Assembly (NCBI RefSeq): GCF_014193585.1
Contig: NZ_BLXY01000005.1
Location: 142,846 to 206,845, forward strand
Reading direction: 5' to 3'
Length of the DNA stretch: 64,000 nucleotides
Origin: Geomonas paludis
GTDB lineage: Bacteria > Desulfobacterota > Desulfuromonadia > Geobacterales > Geobacteraceae
The stretch's first letter is position 1, and the number at the start of each line of letters is the position of its first letter. Made by a program: the position numbers and the translations under genes. Shown here piece by piece: positions 25,567 through 34,214 of this stretch. The notes beneath the pieces are model-generated. The model worked only from the letters and a program-made list of their open reading frames with translations. It ran no database searches and was not told the origin of the DNA.

Positions 25567-26529
25567 ATGCTTGTTCCTATCGTGGCATTGGTGTTTCTCA
25601 CCGTCCTGTGCGCCAGCAGCGCCATCTGCCTGTATATCCTGCACCGCAGCGCCTCGGCCAGGACCGAACTGAGAAGGAGGCTGCAGCAGATGGCGCGCGG
25701 GGGGAGCGGCGAGGCCCAACCCGAACTGCGCGAGGCGCTGAACAGGAAGGCGCGCCAGGCGGGCGAGCTCATGACCCGTCTGCCGCAGACACGCGAGATG
25801 GGGAAAAGGCTGGAGCAGGCCGGCATCGAGACCCCGCCGGCGCTGCTGCTCGGGGTCGTCCTGACCGCGGCGCTCCTGCTTGCCGCCTTTACCGCGCTAC
25901 AGACCCGCTCCTTGATTGCGGCCCTCCCCGCCGCCCTCCTGCCGCTGCTGTCGGCCGAGGCGGTGATCAGGGTCAAGACTGCGCGCAGGATCACCAGGTT
26001 CACCGAGCTGTTCCCGGACGCCCTGAGCATGATCGCCCGCTCCCTCAGGGCCGGGCAGTCGTTGACCACGGCCATCCAACTGGTGGGGGAGGAGGTACCG
26101 GAGCCGACCGGGACGCTGTTCAGGATCGCCTACGAGCAGCAGCAACTCGGTCTGCGACTGGTGGACGCCGTCGCCACCATGAACCAGAGGATAGAGAGCA
26201 TGGACCTCAGGTTCTTCACCACGGTCATCGCCATCAACTCCGACATCGGCGGCAACCTCTCCGAGCTCTTGGACAAGCTCGCGCTCACCATCAAGGAAAG
26301 GCTTAAAATCCGCCGCCAGGTACGGGTCTACACGGCCCAGGGGCGCTTGTCCGGTTACGTGCTGGGTGCGCTGCCGGTGGTCGCTTTCGGCGCCTTCACC
26401 CTGCTCAGCCCCGAATACGAGACGGAACTGCTCAGGGAGCCCCTCGGGCTGTACATCCTCGCTTGCGCAGTACTGCTGCAGCTTGCCGGCCTGATCATCA
26501 TCAGGAAGATCATCAGAATCCAGATCTGA
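25567..26529 (+). CDS. tadB: Inner-membrane platform protein TadB
   Basis: A 320-residue protein with membrane segments at about residues 2-22, 95-130, 255-280 and 290-315. The GspF-like T2SSF domain includes FPDALSMIARSLRAGQSLTTAI and FFTTVIAINSDIGGNLSELL. It follows cpaF after nine bases with AGGAG upstream. TadB and TadC together make the platform on which CpaF acts. Confidence 0.93.
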   Translation: MLVPIVALVFLTVLCASSAICLYILHRSASARTELRRRLQQMARGGSGEAQPELREALNRKARQAGELMTRLPQTREMGKRLEQAGIETPPALLLGVVLTAALLLAAFTALQTRSLIAALPAALLPLLSAEAVIRVKTARRITRFTELFPDALSMIARSLRAGQSLTTAIQLVGEEVPEPTGTLFRIAYEQQQLGLRLVDAVATMNQRIESMDLRFFTTVIAINSDIGGNLSELLDKLALTIKERLKIRRQVRVYTAQGRLSGYVLGALPVVAFGAFTLLSPEYETELLREPLGLYILACAVLLQLAGLIIIRKIIRIQI

Positions 26530-26537
26530 GGTGCGCC

Positions 26538-27449
26538 ATGCTCTACCTGATCGCTTTCACGGTATTTTGCTCCGTGCTGTTGCTGTCGGTGGCCCTGTCC
26601 CGGGTGCTGCTGTCGAGGAGGAACCCGGTGGCGCAGCGTCTGGCCGCCTTTTTCCCCACCGACAAGGCCGTGCACCTGATGCCGGAAGTCGAGTCGGGGA
26701 CCTGGGCCTACAAGCTGCGGCGCATCGGCGAGAGGATGAAGCTCCCGAAACAGGAGCAGTCACGCTACACAAAAGCGCTGGTGGCGGGGGGGTTCCACCG
26801 CGACAGCGTGCATGTCTTCCTCGGCAGCAAGCTCCTCCTTGCCGTCGCGCTGCCGCTTCCCTACCTGCTGTTCGTCGTCGCACCCAAACATGCCTATTTC
26901 GACAGCGTCAACCTGGCCGTCCTGCTCGCCTGCGCCATCGTCGGCTACCTGCTGCCGAGTTACTGGCTCGCCAACAAGGTCAAGAGCCGCCAACTGGTGA
27001 TCTTCCACACCCTGCCCGACGTGCTGGACCTGGTGACCCTCTGCGTCGAGGCGGGGCTCAGCATGGACGCGGCCCTCCTGCGCGCCTCGGAGGTCCCCCA
27101 GTTGGACCGGAACCCGCTGGCCCTGGAGATCCGCCAGGTGACCATGGAAATCAGGGCCGGCAAGCCGCGTGTCGATGCGCTCAAGGACATGGCGGAGCGC
27201 ACCATGGTGGACGACATGCGCTCCTTCACCACCATGCTCGCCCAGACCGAGCGCTTCGGCACCAGCCTGAGCCAGGCCCTGCGTTCCTTCTCCGACGACC
27301 TCAGGACCAAAAGGAGGCAGGCCGCCGAGGAGGCCGCCGCCAAGACCACGGTTAAGCTCATCTTCCCGCTGGTGTTCGCTATCTTCCCCGCCCTGCTGGT
27401 GGTGGTCCTGGGCCCGGCGGTGGTCCAGATCGCAAGGGTATTCAAGTAA
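26538..27449 (+). CDS. tadC: Inner-membrane platform protein TadC
   Basis: A 303-residue protein with the second GspF-like domain of the system: LPDVLDLVTLCVEAGLSMDA and MRSFTTMLAQTERFGTSLSQ, followed by KLIFPLVFAIFPALLVVVLG near the C-terminus. The start at 26538 begins the first membrane helix, eight bases after tadB. The frame is open to 26463 inside tadB. The next gene in the operon is the 27-residue peptide. Confidence 0.93.
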   Translation: MLYLIAFTVFCSVLLLSVALSRVLLSRRNPVAQRLAAFFPTDKAVHLMPEVESGTWAYKLRRIGERMKLPKQEQSRYTKALVAGGFHRDSVHVFLGSKLLLAVALPLPYLLFVVAPKHAYFDSVNLAVLLACAIVGYLLPSYWLANKVKSRQLVIFHTLPDVLDLVTLCVEAGLSMDAALLRASEVPQLDRNPLALEIRQVTMEIRAGKPRVDALKDMAERTMVDDMRSFTTMLAQTERFGTSLSQALRSFSDDLRTKRRQAAEEAAAKTTVKLIFPLVFAIFPALLVVVLGPAVVQIARVFK

Positions 27450-27500
27450 TCCGCTTCGGGCAGCACCACGGAGGCAATCCACGTCCAAGGAGGTGATCCC

Positions 27501-27584
27501 ATGAAAGTCGACTTCAACACGTTCATCCTGCTGGTAATCTCCGTACAACTGGCCCTGAGCTATGTGCGACAGGCCAAGAAGTAG
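27501..27584 (+). CDS. 27-residue membrane peptide with near-ideal ribosome binding site
   Basis: A short reading frame, MKVDFNTFILLVISVQLALS and seven more polar or basic residues. It consists of one hydrophobic helix of about 15-17 residues and a basic tail (YVRQAKK), so an N-out or N-in single-pass membrane peptide is expected. The evidence that it is translated is its leader: AAGGAGGTGATCC sits directly before the ATG and equals the full complement of the 3' end of 16S rRNA in most bacteria. It lies 51 bases after tadC, in the same direction. No family is recognised. It may stabilise the TadB/TadC platform or a later membrane protein. Confidence 0.65.
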   Translation: MKVDFNTFILLVISVQLALSYVRQAKK

Positions 27585-27713
27585 CCCCCCCTCCCCTTGC
27601 CGGCCCGTCCGGCGCCGGCAAGGGTCTCCACCCACTCGCGTCCCCCCGGTTCAGCCTGCCGCGGCCGCGGTCCGGACCCCGCTTCGGCCCGGTGCGCCGG
27701 CCACCAGACCCGC

Positions 27714-29216
27714 ATGAGCCTCAAGCGCCACCTGACCCCATACCTGGTCCCCTCCATCGCCGATCTGCTCCAGGCGGCGCTGCTCTGCGCGCTGTTCTTC
27801 ACCACCCCTTCGCAGCTGCTGCAAGACGGCGACACCGGCTACCACATCCGCGCCGGCGAGGTGATCCTCAGGACCGGCACCGTGCCACTGTACGACTTGT
27901 TCTCGCAGCACGCCCCGCCCCTGCCCTGGACGGCGCACGAATGGCTCGCGGAGGTGATCATGGCCCTGGTGCACCAGGCAGCGGGGATGAGCGGGGTGGT
28001 CGCGCTGTACGCGCTGCTGTTGGCGCTCACCTTCCGGCTGCTGTTCAAGGCCCTGCTCAGCTACGGCAACGGCGTCCTCCCGGCGGCGGCGGTCACCCTG
28101 ACCACCCTGATCTGCTCCAAGATGCACTGGCTGGCGCGCCCGCACCTCTTCAGTTTCCTGTTCCTGGTCCTTTTTCACTACCTGCTCGAGAGTTGGCGCA
28201 GCAAGGGCGGGGGGCGGCTGTGGCTTTTGCCGCCGCTGATGCTTTTGTGGGCCAACCTGCACGGCGGGTTCGCGGCGGGGTTCCTGCTGCTGGGCGCCTA
28301 CCTGGCCGGCACGGCCGCCGGGATGATCGGCGCCGCAGCCGGGGAGTCCGCCATGGTGCGGGGCAGAATCCGGCAGCTTCTGGGCGTGCTCCTGGCCTGC
28401 CTGGCCGCAACCGTGGTCAACCCGTACGGCTGGCGCCTCTTGCTGTTCCCGCTCAGGCTGGTCTCGGACCGCTACCTCATGGACCACGTGGCGGAGTTTC
28501 TTCCCCCCGCCGTCCACGGCTGGCCCCCCTTCACCTGGCTGTTGCTGGTCCTGATCACCCTCTTCGCCCGCTCCCCCAGAAAGGCCGAGCCGACCGAACT
28601 GCTGCTGGTGCTCGGCTTTGGCTACATGGCCCTCACCTCGGTGCGCTACATCCCCCTGTTCGGCCTGGTCACGGCGCCCGCACTGGCGGCCCGGCTCGAC
28701 GACCTGCTGCAGGGGAGCGGAAGGTGGGGCTGCCGGCTGCGGGAGGTTTCGGCCCGTCTCGCCCTCCTGGAGCAGCGCGCCCGTCCCCCGGTATGGGGAG
28801 CCGTGGCCGTAGCGGTGGTAACGGCAGCCGCTGCCGCAGGCCTCGTGCGCCACGCCTTCGACCGGCACCTGATGCCGGTGGACGCCTACCAGTTCGTGCT
28901 GCGCCAGGGGATCAAGGGGAAGGTGTTCAACAGCGACGAGTTCGGGGACTACCTCATCTACCGCGGCTATCCCGATTGCCGGGTCTTCATCGACGGCCGG
29001 CTGGACATGTACGGCGCGCAACGGCTGCGGGAATACAACGAGGTGATCGAATTCCGGCCGGGATGGGACCAGGTGCTGCAACGCTACGGCATCAGGTGGG
29101 TCATCTTCGAAGCCGACTCACGCTTCGCCAGGTTCCTGGAGCAAAGAAGTGAATGGCAGCTGGTCTACCGGGACAAGGTGGCCAAGGTCTTCCTGAAAAA
29201 GCAGGTTCCCCGTTAA
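27714..29216 (+). CDS. Polytopic GT-C-like membrane protein of unknown function
   Basis: A 500-residue protein with about ten membrane helices in the first 400 residues and a soluble C-terminal domain. An early loop carries LQDGDTGYHIRAGEVIL, an acidic/histidine motif in the first loop as in GT-C glycosyltransferases. LLWANLHGGFAAGFLL and, near the end, NSDEFGDYLIYRGYP with VFIDGRLDMYG are conserved in a widespread family of uncharacterised proteins. GT-C enzymes use lipid-linked sugars, so transfer of a sugar to a periplasmic target such as pilin is possible but unproven. The ATG at 27714 has no strong ribosome site. It ends the rightward Tad operon. Confidence 0.7.
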   Translation: MSLKRHLTPYLVPSIADLLQAALLCALFFTTPSQLLQDGDTGYHIRAGEVILRTGTVPLYDLFSQHAPPLPWTAHEWLAEVIMALVHQAAGMSGVVALYALLLALTFRLLFKALLSYGNGVLPAAAVTLTTLICSKMHWLARPHLFSFLFLVLFHYLLESWRSKGGGRLWLLPPLMLLWANLHGGFAAGFLLLGAYLAGTAAGMIGAAAGESAMVRGRIRQLLGVLLACLAATVVNPYGWRLLLFPLRLVSDRYLMDHVAEFLPPAVHGWPPFTWLLLVLITLFARSPRKAEPTELLLVLGFGYMALTSVRYIPLFGLVTAPALAARLDDLLQGSGRWGCRLREVSARLALLEQRARPPVWGAVAVAVVTAAAAAGLVRHAFDRHLMPVDAYQFVLRQGIKGKVFNSDEFGDYLIYRGYPDCRVFIDGRLDMYGAQRLREYNEVIEFRPGWDQVLQRYGIRWVIFEADSRFARFLEQRSEWQLVYRDKVAKVFLKKQVPR

Positions 29217-29222
29217 CCGCTT

Positions 29223-29254
29223 CATCCGTCCATCCGTCCATCCGTTCATCCGTT
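29223..29254. repeat. Tandem 8-mer repeat (CATCCGTY x4)
   Basis: Four contiguous copies of CATCCGTC or CATCCGTT follow the stop of the GT-C-like gene. The surrounding 263-bp gap up to the STAS gene otherwise contains the FliA-type promoter listed below. Confidence 0.85.
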
Positions 29255-29369
29255 CCATCCCATCCTCCGCGTCCCCGGTACCAACAGCAGCACGCCCCGC
29301 CCCCCGTCCCCCCTCGTTTCAAGTCAATATCGCTACATCAGAAAATACCCTACCGCCCCACAAAACATC

Positions 29370-29396
29370 TAAAGTACGCCCCCCCCTTGCCGATAC
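29370..29396 (+). promoter_or_regulatory. Sigma28 (FliA) promoter of the chemotaxis operon
   Basis: TAAAGTAC (29370-29377), an 11-base spacer and GCCGATAC (29389-29396) match the FliA consensus TAAAGTTT-N11-GCCGATAA at 13 of 16 positions, with exact spacing. It lies about 84 bases upstream of the STAS gene, the first of eleven tightly packed signalling genes. Confidence 0.8.
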
Positions 29397-29479
29397 GGGC
29401 AGTACGCGTATAACACTGGTTGTAAAACTCCCACGAGAGATTTGACGCAAAATCAAACTCCCTGAAAGGGCGGCAAAAA

Positions 29480-29794
29480 GTGGGTAAAAAAGTTTTTGTT
29501 AATAAAGCAAACATTACGCTTGAAGGGCCGCTCACGGTAGAGCGCGCCAAGGAACTGCACCTGTTGCTCGTGGAGCGTTTGGACGGGATGCCGGAGCAGG
29601 CCGGGGGGGCCGCCATCGACCTCTGCCGCGTCGATGACATCGATGCCTGTGGCTGCCAATTGCTGGCGCTATTCCTGGAGAACCTGAAACGCCGGGGCGC
29701 CGCCCCGATGCTCACCGCAGCGCCGGCCGCCGTGAGGGAGCGGATCGTCACCCTCGGGTTTGGCGAACTCCTGGCGCTGCAGCCCGAACCGTGA
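29480..29794 (+). CDS. STAS-domain protein with altered phospho-site
   Basis: A 104-residue single STAS domain (SpoIIAA/RsbV fold): LEGPLTVERAKEL, AAIDLCRVDDIDACGCQLL, FLENLKRRGAAPML. In anti-sigma antagonists the loop reads D-S-x-G with a phosphorylated serine. Here it is D-A-C-G, so regulation by serine phosphorylation is unlikely. STAS proteins at the front of chemotaxis operons have been seen before, but their role is not well defined. The GTG start at 29480 is the only plausible one and has a weak ribosome site. It is separated from cheA by about 31 bases. Confidence 0.8.
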   Translation: MGKKVFVNKANITLEGPLTVERAKELHLLLVERLDGMPEQAGGAAIDLCRVDDIDACGCQLLALFLENLKRRGAAPMLTAAPAAVRERIVTLGFGELLALQPEP

Positions 29795-29825
29795 CCCGGG
29801 CGACGACGCAGAAAAAGGAACTGGC

Positions 29826-31880
29826 ATGACCACTCCCAGAGGGGAAAACGAAACCGTCGACCTGAACCGCTTCAACCAGGTCTTCTTCGAGGAATGCGCC
29901 GAAAACCTGGCCGAGATGGAGCAGATCCTGATCTCGCTCGGTGACCGGGAGCCGGACCCGGAGCAGATGAACGCCATCTTCCGAGCGGCCCACTCCATCA
30001 AGGGGGGCGCCGGGATCTTCGGCTTCAACGACATGACCGTGGTGACCCACGTCATGGAGTCCCTGCTGGACCGGCTCAGAAACCAGGAGATCCCCTTTGC
30101 CCCGGGCATGATCGACCTCTTCCTCGAGGCCGGGGACGCCATCGCCATGCAGCTCGCCGGGCACCGCGAGGGAAAGGCGGTGGACCAGGAGGTGATCGAC
30201 GGGGTGCGGGCGAGGCTGCAGCAGGCGATCGACGCCGGTGCCGGCGCCCCTGCTCCCGGGCTCCCCGCGGACCAGGAAGAAGGCCCCCCCCAGCAGGAGG
30301 CCGAACAGCTGCCGCGCCGCTGCCGGCTCGCCTTCACCCCCGATCCCGAGATCTTCACCCGGGGCATCCGCATGGAGAGCATCGTCGCCGAACTGGCGGA
30401 GCTTGCCGAGCCGGGCGAATTCCACTGCAACGCCCAGCTCATGGAGCTCCCCGAGCTGGCCGAAGCCGACCCGGAGCGCTGCCTCACCCGCTGGGAATTC
30501 ACCCTGCTCACCCGGGCGAGCCTGGAGCAGATCCTGGACGTCTTCATGTTCGTGGCTGACGAGGAGCAGCTCCAGATCGAGGAGGATGAGCCCGTGGACC
30601 GGCGCACGCCGGAGGGCGAACCGGCGCCCGAGCAGGGCATCGTTCCTGCCGCCGGCAGACGCGTCTACGACAGCAACGAAACCGCTCCCGGCGCCTTCGG
30701 CAGGCGCGGCAACGAGACGGAAGCGTCGTTCCGGGTCAACGTCACCAAAGTGGACCAGCTGGTGAACCAGGTCGGCGAGCTCCTGATCACCCAGGCCATG
30801 CTGAGCCAGATCGCGGTGGGGCTCGACCCCATTCTGCACGAGACGCTGCAGCGCGGCCTGGTCCAGCTGGAGCGCAACACGCGCGACCTGCAGGGGAGCG
30901 TCATGTCGATCCGCCTGGTGCCGATCAGCATCGTCTTCAACCGCTTCCCGCGCCTGGTGCGCGACATCGCCGCCAAGCTCGGCAAGCAGGTGGAACTGAA
31001 GACCGCCGGCGACAGCACCGAACTGGACCGCGGCCTCATCGAAAAGATCGCCGATCCGCTGGGACACCTGGTGCGCAACGCGCTGGACCACGGGCTGGAA
31101 ACGCCGGAGACGCGGGCCGCCTGCGGCAAGAGCCCGACGGGAACCCTACAGCTTTCCGCGTCCCAGGTGGGGGGCAGGATCGTCATCGACGTGATCGACG
31201 ACGGCGCCGGGCTGAACCGGGACAAGATCCTGGCCAAGGCACTTGAGTGCGGCATCCCCTGTTCCGAGGCCATGACAGACGAGGAGGTCTGGCAGCTCAT
31301 CTTCGCCCCCGGTTTCTCCACGGCAAGCGAGGTGACCGACCTCTCCGGCCGCGGCGTGGGAATGGACGTGGTAATGAAAAACGTTCAGGCCATCGGCGGG
31401 CGCGTGCAGATCGCCTCGGAGGCGGGCAAGGGGGCGCGCTTCACCATCAGCCTCCCGCTCACCCTGGCCATCCTGGAGGGGCTCTCAGTAGCGGTCGGGG
31501 AGGAGAAGTTCATCATCCCGCTCAACGTGGTGATCGAGTCGCTGCAGCCCAAGCCCGAGCAGCTGAAGAGCGTCAACGGCCGCGACGTGGTCCTGGTGCG
31601 CGGGGAATACCTCCCCATCCTCAAGCTGCACCGGATCTTCAACCTGGAGGCGGAGGTGACCGAGCCGCAGCGGGGGATCCTGGTGCTCACGGAGGCGGAC
31701 GGGGAACGGGGGGCCATCCTGGTGGACGCCCTTTTGGACGAGCAGCAGGTGGTGGTGAAGAGCATCGAAACCAACTACCGCCGGGTCGACGGGAGCGCCG
31801 GGGCCACCATCCTGGGAGACGGGCGCGTGGCACTGATCCTCGATCTACCCGAGCTGTTCACGATGCACAAGAAGCTGTAG
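29826..31880 (+). CDS. cheA: Chemotaxis histidine kinase CheA
   Basis: A 684-residue kinase. P1: the phospho-accepting His56 in FRAAHSIKGGAGIFGF. A P2-like domain (about 170-260) with CHCN-like FHCNAQLMELPELAEAD replaces the classical CheY-binding domain. P3 dimerisation is followed by P4 with HLVRNALDHGLE, DDGAGLNRDKI and GRGVGMDVV. P5 (about 545-684) is CheW-like. All kinase boxes are present. The ATG at 29826 opens the P1 domain, and the frame extends to 29760 within the STAS gene. It should form the core complex with the next two genes. Confidence 0.95.
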   Translation: MTTPRGENETVDLNRFNQVFFEECAENLAEMEQILISLGDREPDPEQMNAIFRAAHSIKGGAGIFGFNDMTVVTHVMESLLDRLRNQEIPFAPGMIDLFLEAGDAIAMQLAGHREGKAVDQEVIDGVRARLQQAIDAGAGAPAPGLPADQEEGPPQQEAEQLPRRCRLAFTPDPEIFTRGIRMESIVAELAELAEPGEFHCNAQLMELPELAEADPERCLTRWEFTLLTRASLEQILDVFMFVADEEQLQIEEDEPVDRRTPEGEPAPEQGIVPAAGRRVYDSNETAPGAFGRRGNETEASFRVNVTKVDQLVNQVGELLITQAMLSQIAVGLDPILHETLQRGLVQLERNTRDLQGSVMSIRLVPISIVFNRFPRLVRDIAAKLGKQVELKTAGDSTELDRGLIEKIADPLGHLVRNALDHGLETPETRAACGKSPTGTLQLSASQVGGRIVIDVIDDGAGLNRDKILAKALECGIPCSEAMTDEEVWQLIFAPGFSTASEVTDLSGRGVGMDVVMKNVQAIGGRVQIASEAGKGARFTISLPLTLAILEGLSVAVGEEKFIIPLNVVIESLQPKPEQLKSVNGRDVVLVRGEYLPILKLHRIFNLEAEVTEPQRGILVLTEADGERGAILVDALLDEQQVVVKSIETNYRRVDGSAGATILGDGRVALILDLPELFTMHKKL

Positions 31881-31900
31881 CAGAAAGGAGACCATAAACC

Positions 31901-32425
31901 ATGCAGACGGCACAGGGCAGTGCGGTAGAACAATTGACAGCGGACGGGGGGGCGGAATACCTCACCTTCACCCTGGGGAGCGAAAGCTACGGCATCGACA
32001 TCCTCAAGGTCCAGGAGATCAGGGGGTACGACTGCGTCACGCGCATCGCCAACACCCCCGCCTTCATCAAGGGGGTCATCAACCTGCGCGGGGTGATCGT
32101 CCCCATCGTCGACCTGCGCATCAAGTTCAACGTGGGTGAGGCGACCTACCACGAGTTCACCGTGGTGATCATCATCAACGTGCTGAACAAGGTGGTGGGG
32201 ATCGTGGTGGACGGCGTTTCCGACGTGGTGGCGCTCCCGGCGCAGAGCATCAAGCCGGCCCCGGAGCTGGGGGCATCCCTGGACACCCGCTACATCACCG
32301 GGCTTGGCACCTTGAACGACGAGATGCTGATCCTGGTGGACATCGAAAAGCTGATCGGCAGCGACGAACTGCAGATCGTTGACAGTACCGTGGACAATAC
32401 CCAGAAAGAGGCGGTGAACCTATGA
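31901..32425 (+). CDS. cheW: Chemotaxis coupling protein CheW
   Basis: A 174-residue protein consisting of one CheW domain: [40 protein letters not shown] and [11 protein letters not shown] are the family motifs. It links CheA to the methyl-accepting receptor whose gene follows. AAAGGAG is nine bases before the ATG, and the stop overlaps the receptor start as ATGA. Confidence 0.95.
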   Translation: MQTAQGSAVEQLTADGGAEYLTFTLGSESYGIDILKVQEIRGYDCVTRIANTPAFIKGVINLRGVIVPIVDLRIKFNVGEATYHEFTVVIIINVLNKVVGIVVDGVSDVVALPAQSIKPAPELGASLDTRYITGLGTLNDEMLILVDIEKLIGSDELQIVDSTVDNTQKEAVNL

Positions 32426-34161
32426 AAATTTCGCGATTCAAAGACTGGAAGATCCTGACCAAGATCCTGAGCATCTCGGTGGCCACCATCGTCATGATGG
32501 TGCTGGGCGTGATGTTCTACGTGCTCCCCTTCATGCAGAACAAGCTGATGGACGAGAAGATCCAGGCCACCAAGGCGGTGGTCGACGTGGCCTACGACGT
32601 CCTGGCCGCGAACCAGAACGCGGTGAAGGCAGGGACGAAAACCCTGCCGCAGGCCCAGGCCGACGCGCTCAAGCAGATCTCCGAGATGAGGTACCACGGC
32701 AACGAGTACTTCTGGGTCAACGACCTGGACACCAAGGTGCTCATGCACCCGATCAAGCCCGAGATGGTGGGCAAGACCCAGTACGAGAACAAGGACCCCA
32801 AGGGCAAGAGGCTCTACGTCGAGTTCGTCAACGTCTGCAAGGAGAAGGGCGAAGGTGTGGTGGACTACATGTGGGCCAAGCCCGGCTCCACCATCCCGGT
32901 CCCCAAGATCTCCTACGTCATGCTGATGAAGGAGTGGGGCTGGATCGTGGGTAGCGGCATCTACGTCGACAACGTGACCGCCGAGATGAACAAGATGAAG
33001 TACCAGATCATCGGCGGCACCGTGCTGCTCGCCGTGGTCATCTTCCTCTTCGCCTGGTTCACGGCGCGCAGGATCAAGGAGCCCCTGGACCAGGCCATCG
33101 CCGCCTCCAAGCGCATCGCCTCGGGGGACCTCACCGCCGAGATCGCCGTGGAGAGCAAGGACGAGACCGGCGAACTGCTCGCCTCGCTCAAGGAGATGAA
33201 CGAGGGGCTGGCCCACATCGTGGGGGACGTGAGAACCGGCGCCGAGTCCATCGCCACCGCCACCGAGGAGATCGCGGCGGGCAACGCCGACCTCTCCCAG
33301 CGCACCGAGGAGCAGGCCAGCGCCCTCGAGGAGACCGCCTCCAGCATGGAGGAACTCACCTCGACAGTGAAGCAGAACGCCGACAACGCCCAGGCGGCCA
33401 ACCAGCTTGCCATCAACGCCAGCGGCGTGGCGGTCAAGGGGGGCGAGGTGATCACCCGGGTGGTGCGCACCATGGAGAGCATCACCGACAGCTCCAAGAA
33501 GATCTCCGACATCATCGGCGTCATCGACGGCATCGCCTTCCAGACCAACATCCTGGCCCTGAACGCCGCGGTGGAGGCGGCGCGCGCCGGCGAGCAGGGG
33601 AGAGGTTTCGCGGTGGTCGCGGCCGAGGTGAGGAGCCTCGCCCAGAGAAGCGCCGCAGCGGCCAAGGAGATCAAGGCCCTCATAGAGGACTCGGTCTCCA
33701 AGGTGCAGGACGGCAGCCGCCTGGTCGAAGAGGCGGGACGCACCACCCAGGACATCGTCACCAGCATCAAGAGGGTGACCGACATCATGGCCGAGATCTC
33801 GGCGGCGTCCCTGGAACAGTCCAGCGGCATCGAGCAGGTCAACACGGCCATAACCCAGATGGACGACGTCACCCAGCAAAACGCCGCCCTGGTCGAAGAA
33901 GCGGCCGCCGCCGCGGAATCCCTCGAGGACCAGGCCCAGCAGCTGGTGGCGGTGGTGGCACGCTTCACCCTGGAGCAGGGCAACAAGAGCGCACCGCCGG
34001 CCGCGGCGGAGAAGCGCAAGCTCACCCACGCCGCGGCACGCCCCAAGGCCCCCGAGAAGAAGGCGAAACCCGTAGCGGTGGCAGCAGGGGTAAAAGCGCA
34101 GGAACGTCCCTCCCGGTCCTCCGAAGCGGCCGAGGCGGACGATGATTGGAAGGAGTTCTGA
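32422..34161 (+). CDS. Methyl-accepting chemotaxis protein with single Cache domain
   Basis: A 579-residue receptor. Helix 1 (about 16-36) is followed by a periplasmic sCache_2 domain ([40 protein letters not shown]), helix 2 (about 192-212), a HAMP domain and a long signalling hairpin with the tip region [20 protein letters not shown]. Such Cache domains usually bind small organic acids or amines. The ligand is not predictable here. The C-terminus ends DDDWKEF, close to the WxxF-type pentapeptide that tethers CheR or CheB in enteric receptors, and could serve that role. Confidence 0.94.
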   Translation: MKISRFKDWKILTKILSISVATIVMMVLGVMFYVLPFMQNKLMDEKIQATKAVVDVAYDVLAANQNAVKAGTKTLPQAQADALKQISEMRYHGNEYFWVNDLDTKVLMHPIKPEMVGKTQYENKDPKGKRLYVEFVNVCKEKGEGVVDYMWAKPGSTIPVPKISYVMLMKEWGWIVGSGIYVDNVTAEMNKMKYQIIGGTVLLAVVIFLFAWFTARRIKEPLDQAIAASKRIASGDLTAEIAVESKDETGELLASLKEMNEGLAHIVGDVRTGAESIATATEEIAAGNADLSQRTEEQASALEETASSMEELTSTVKQNADNAQAANQLAINASGVAVKGGEVITRVVRTMESITDSSKKISDIIGVIDGIAFQTNILALNAAVEAARAGEQGRGFAVVAAEVRSLAQRSAAAAKEIKALIEDSVSKVQDGSRLVEEAGRTTQDIVTSIKRVTDIMAEISAASLEQSSGIEQVNTAITQMDDVTQQNAALVEEAAAAAESLEDQAQQLVAVVARFTLEQGNKSAPPAAAEKRKLTHAAARPKAPEKKAKPVAVAAGVKAQERPSRSSEAAEADDDWKEF

Positions 34162-34214
34162 GAACCGGGACGCGCACGGAGCCGGCGCGCCGCCTGACGG
34201 GGGGGGGAGACGCC

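Noticed and set aside
21575..25719. Very long minus-strand open frames (852 and 544 codons) opposite cpaB-cpaF
   Set aside because: They are antisense to well-recognised Tad genes, have a His/Asp/Gly/Val-biased composition typical of GC-rich shadow frames and no known motif.
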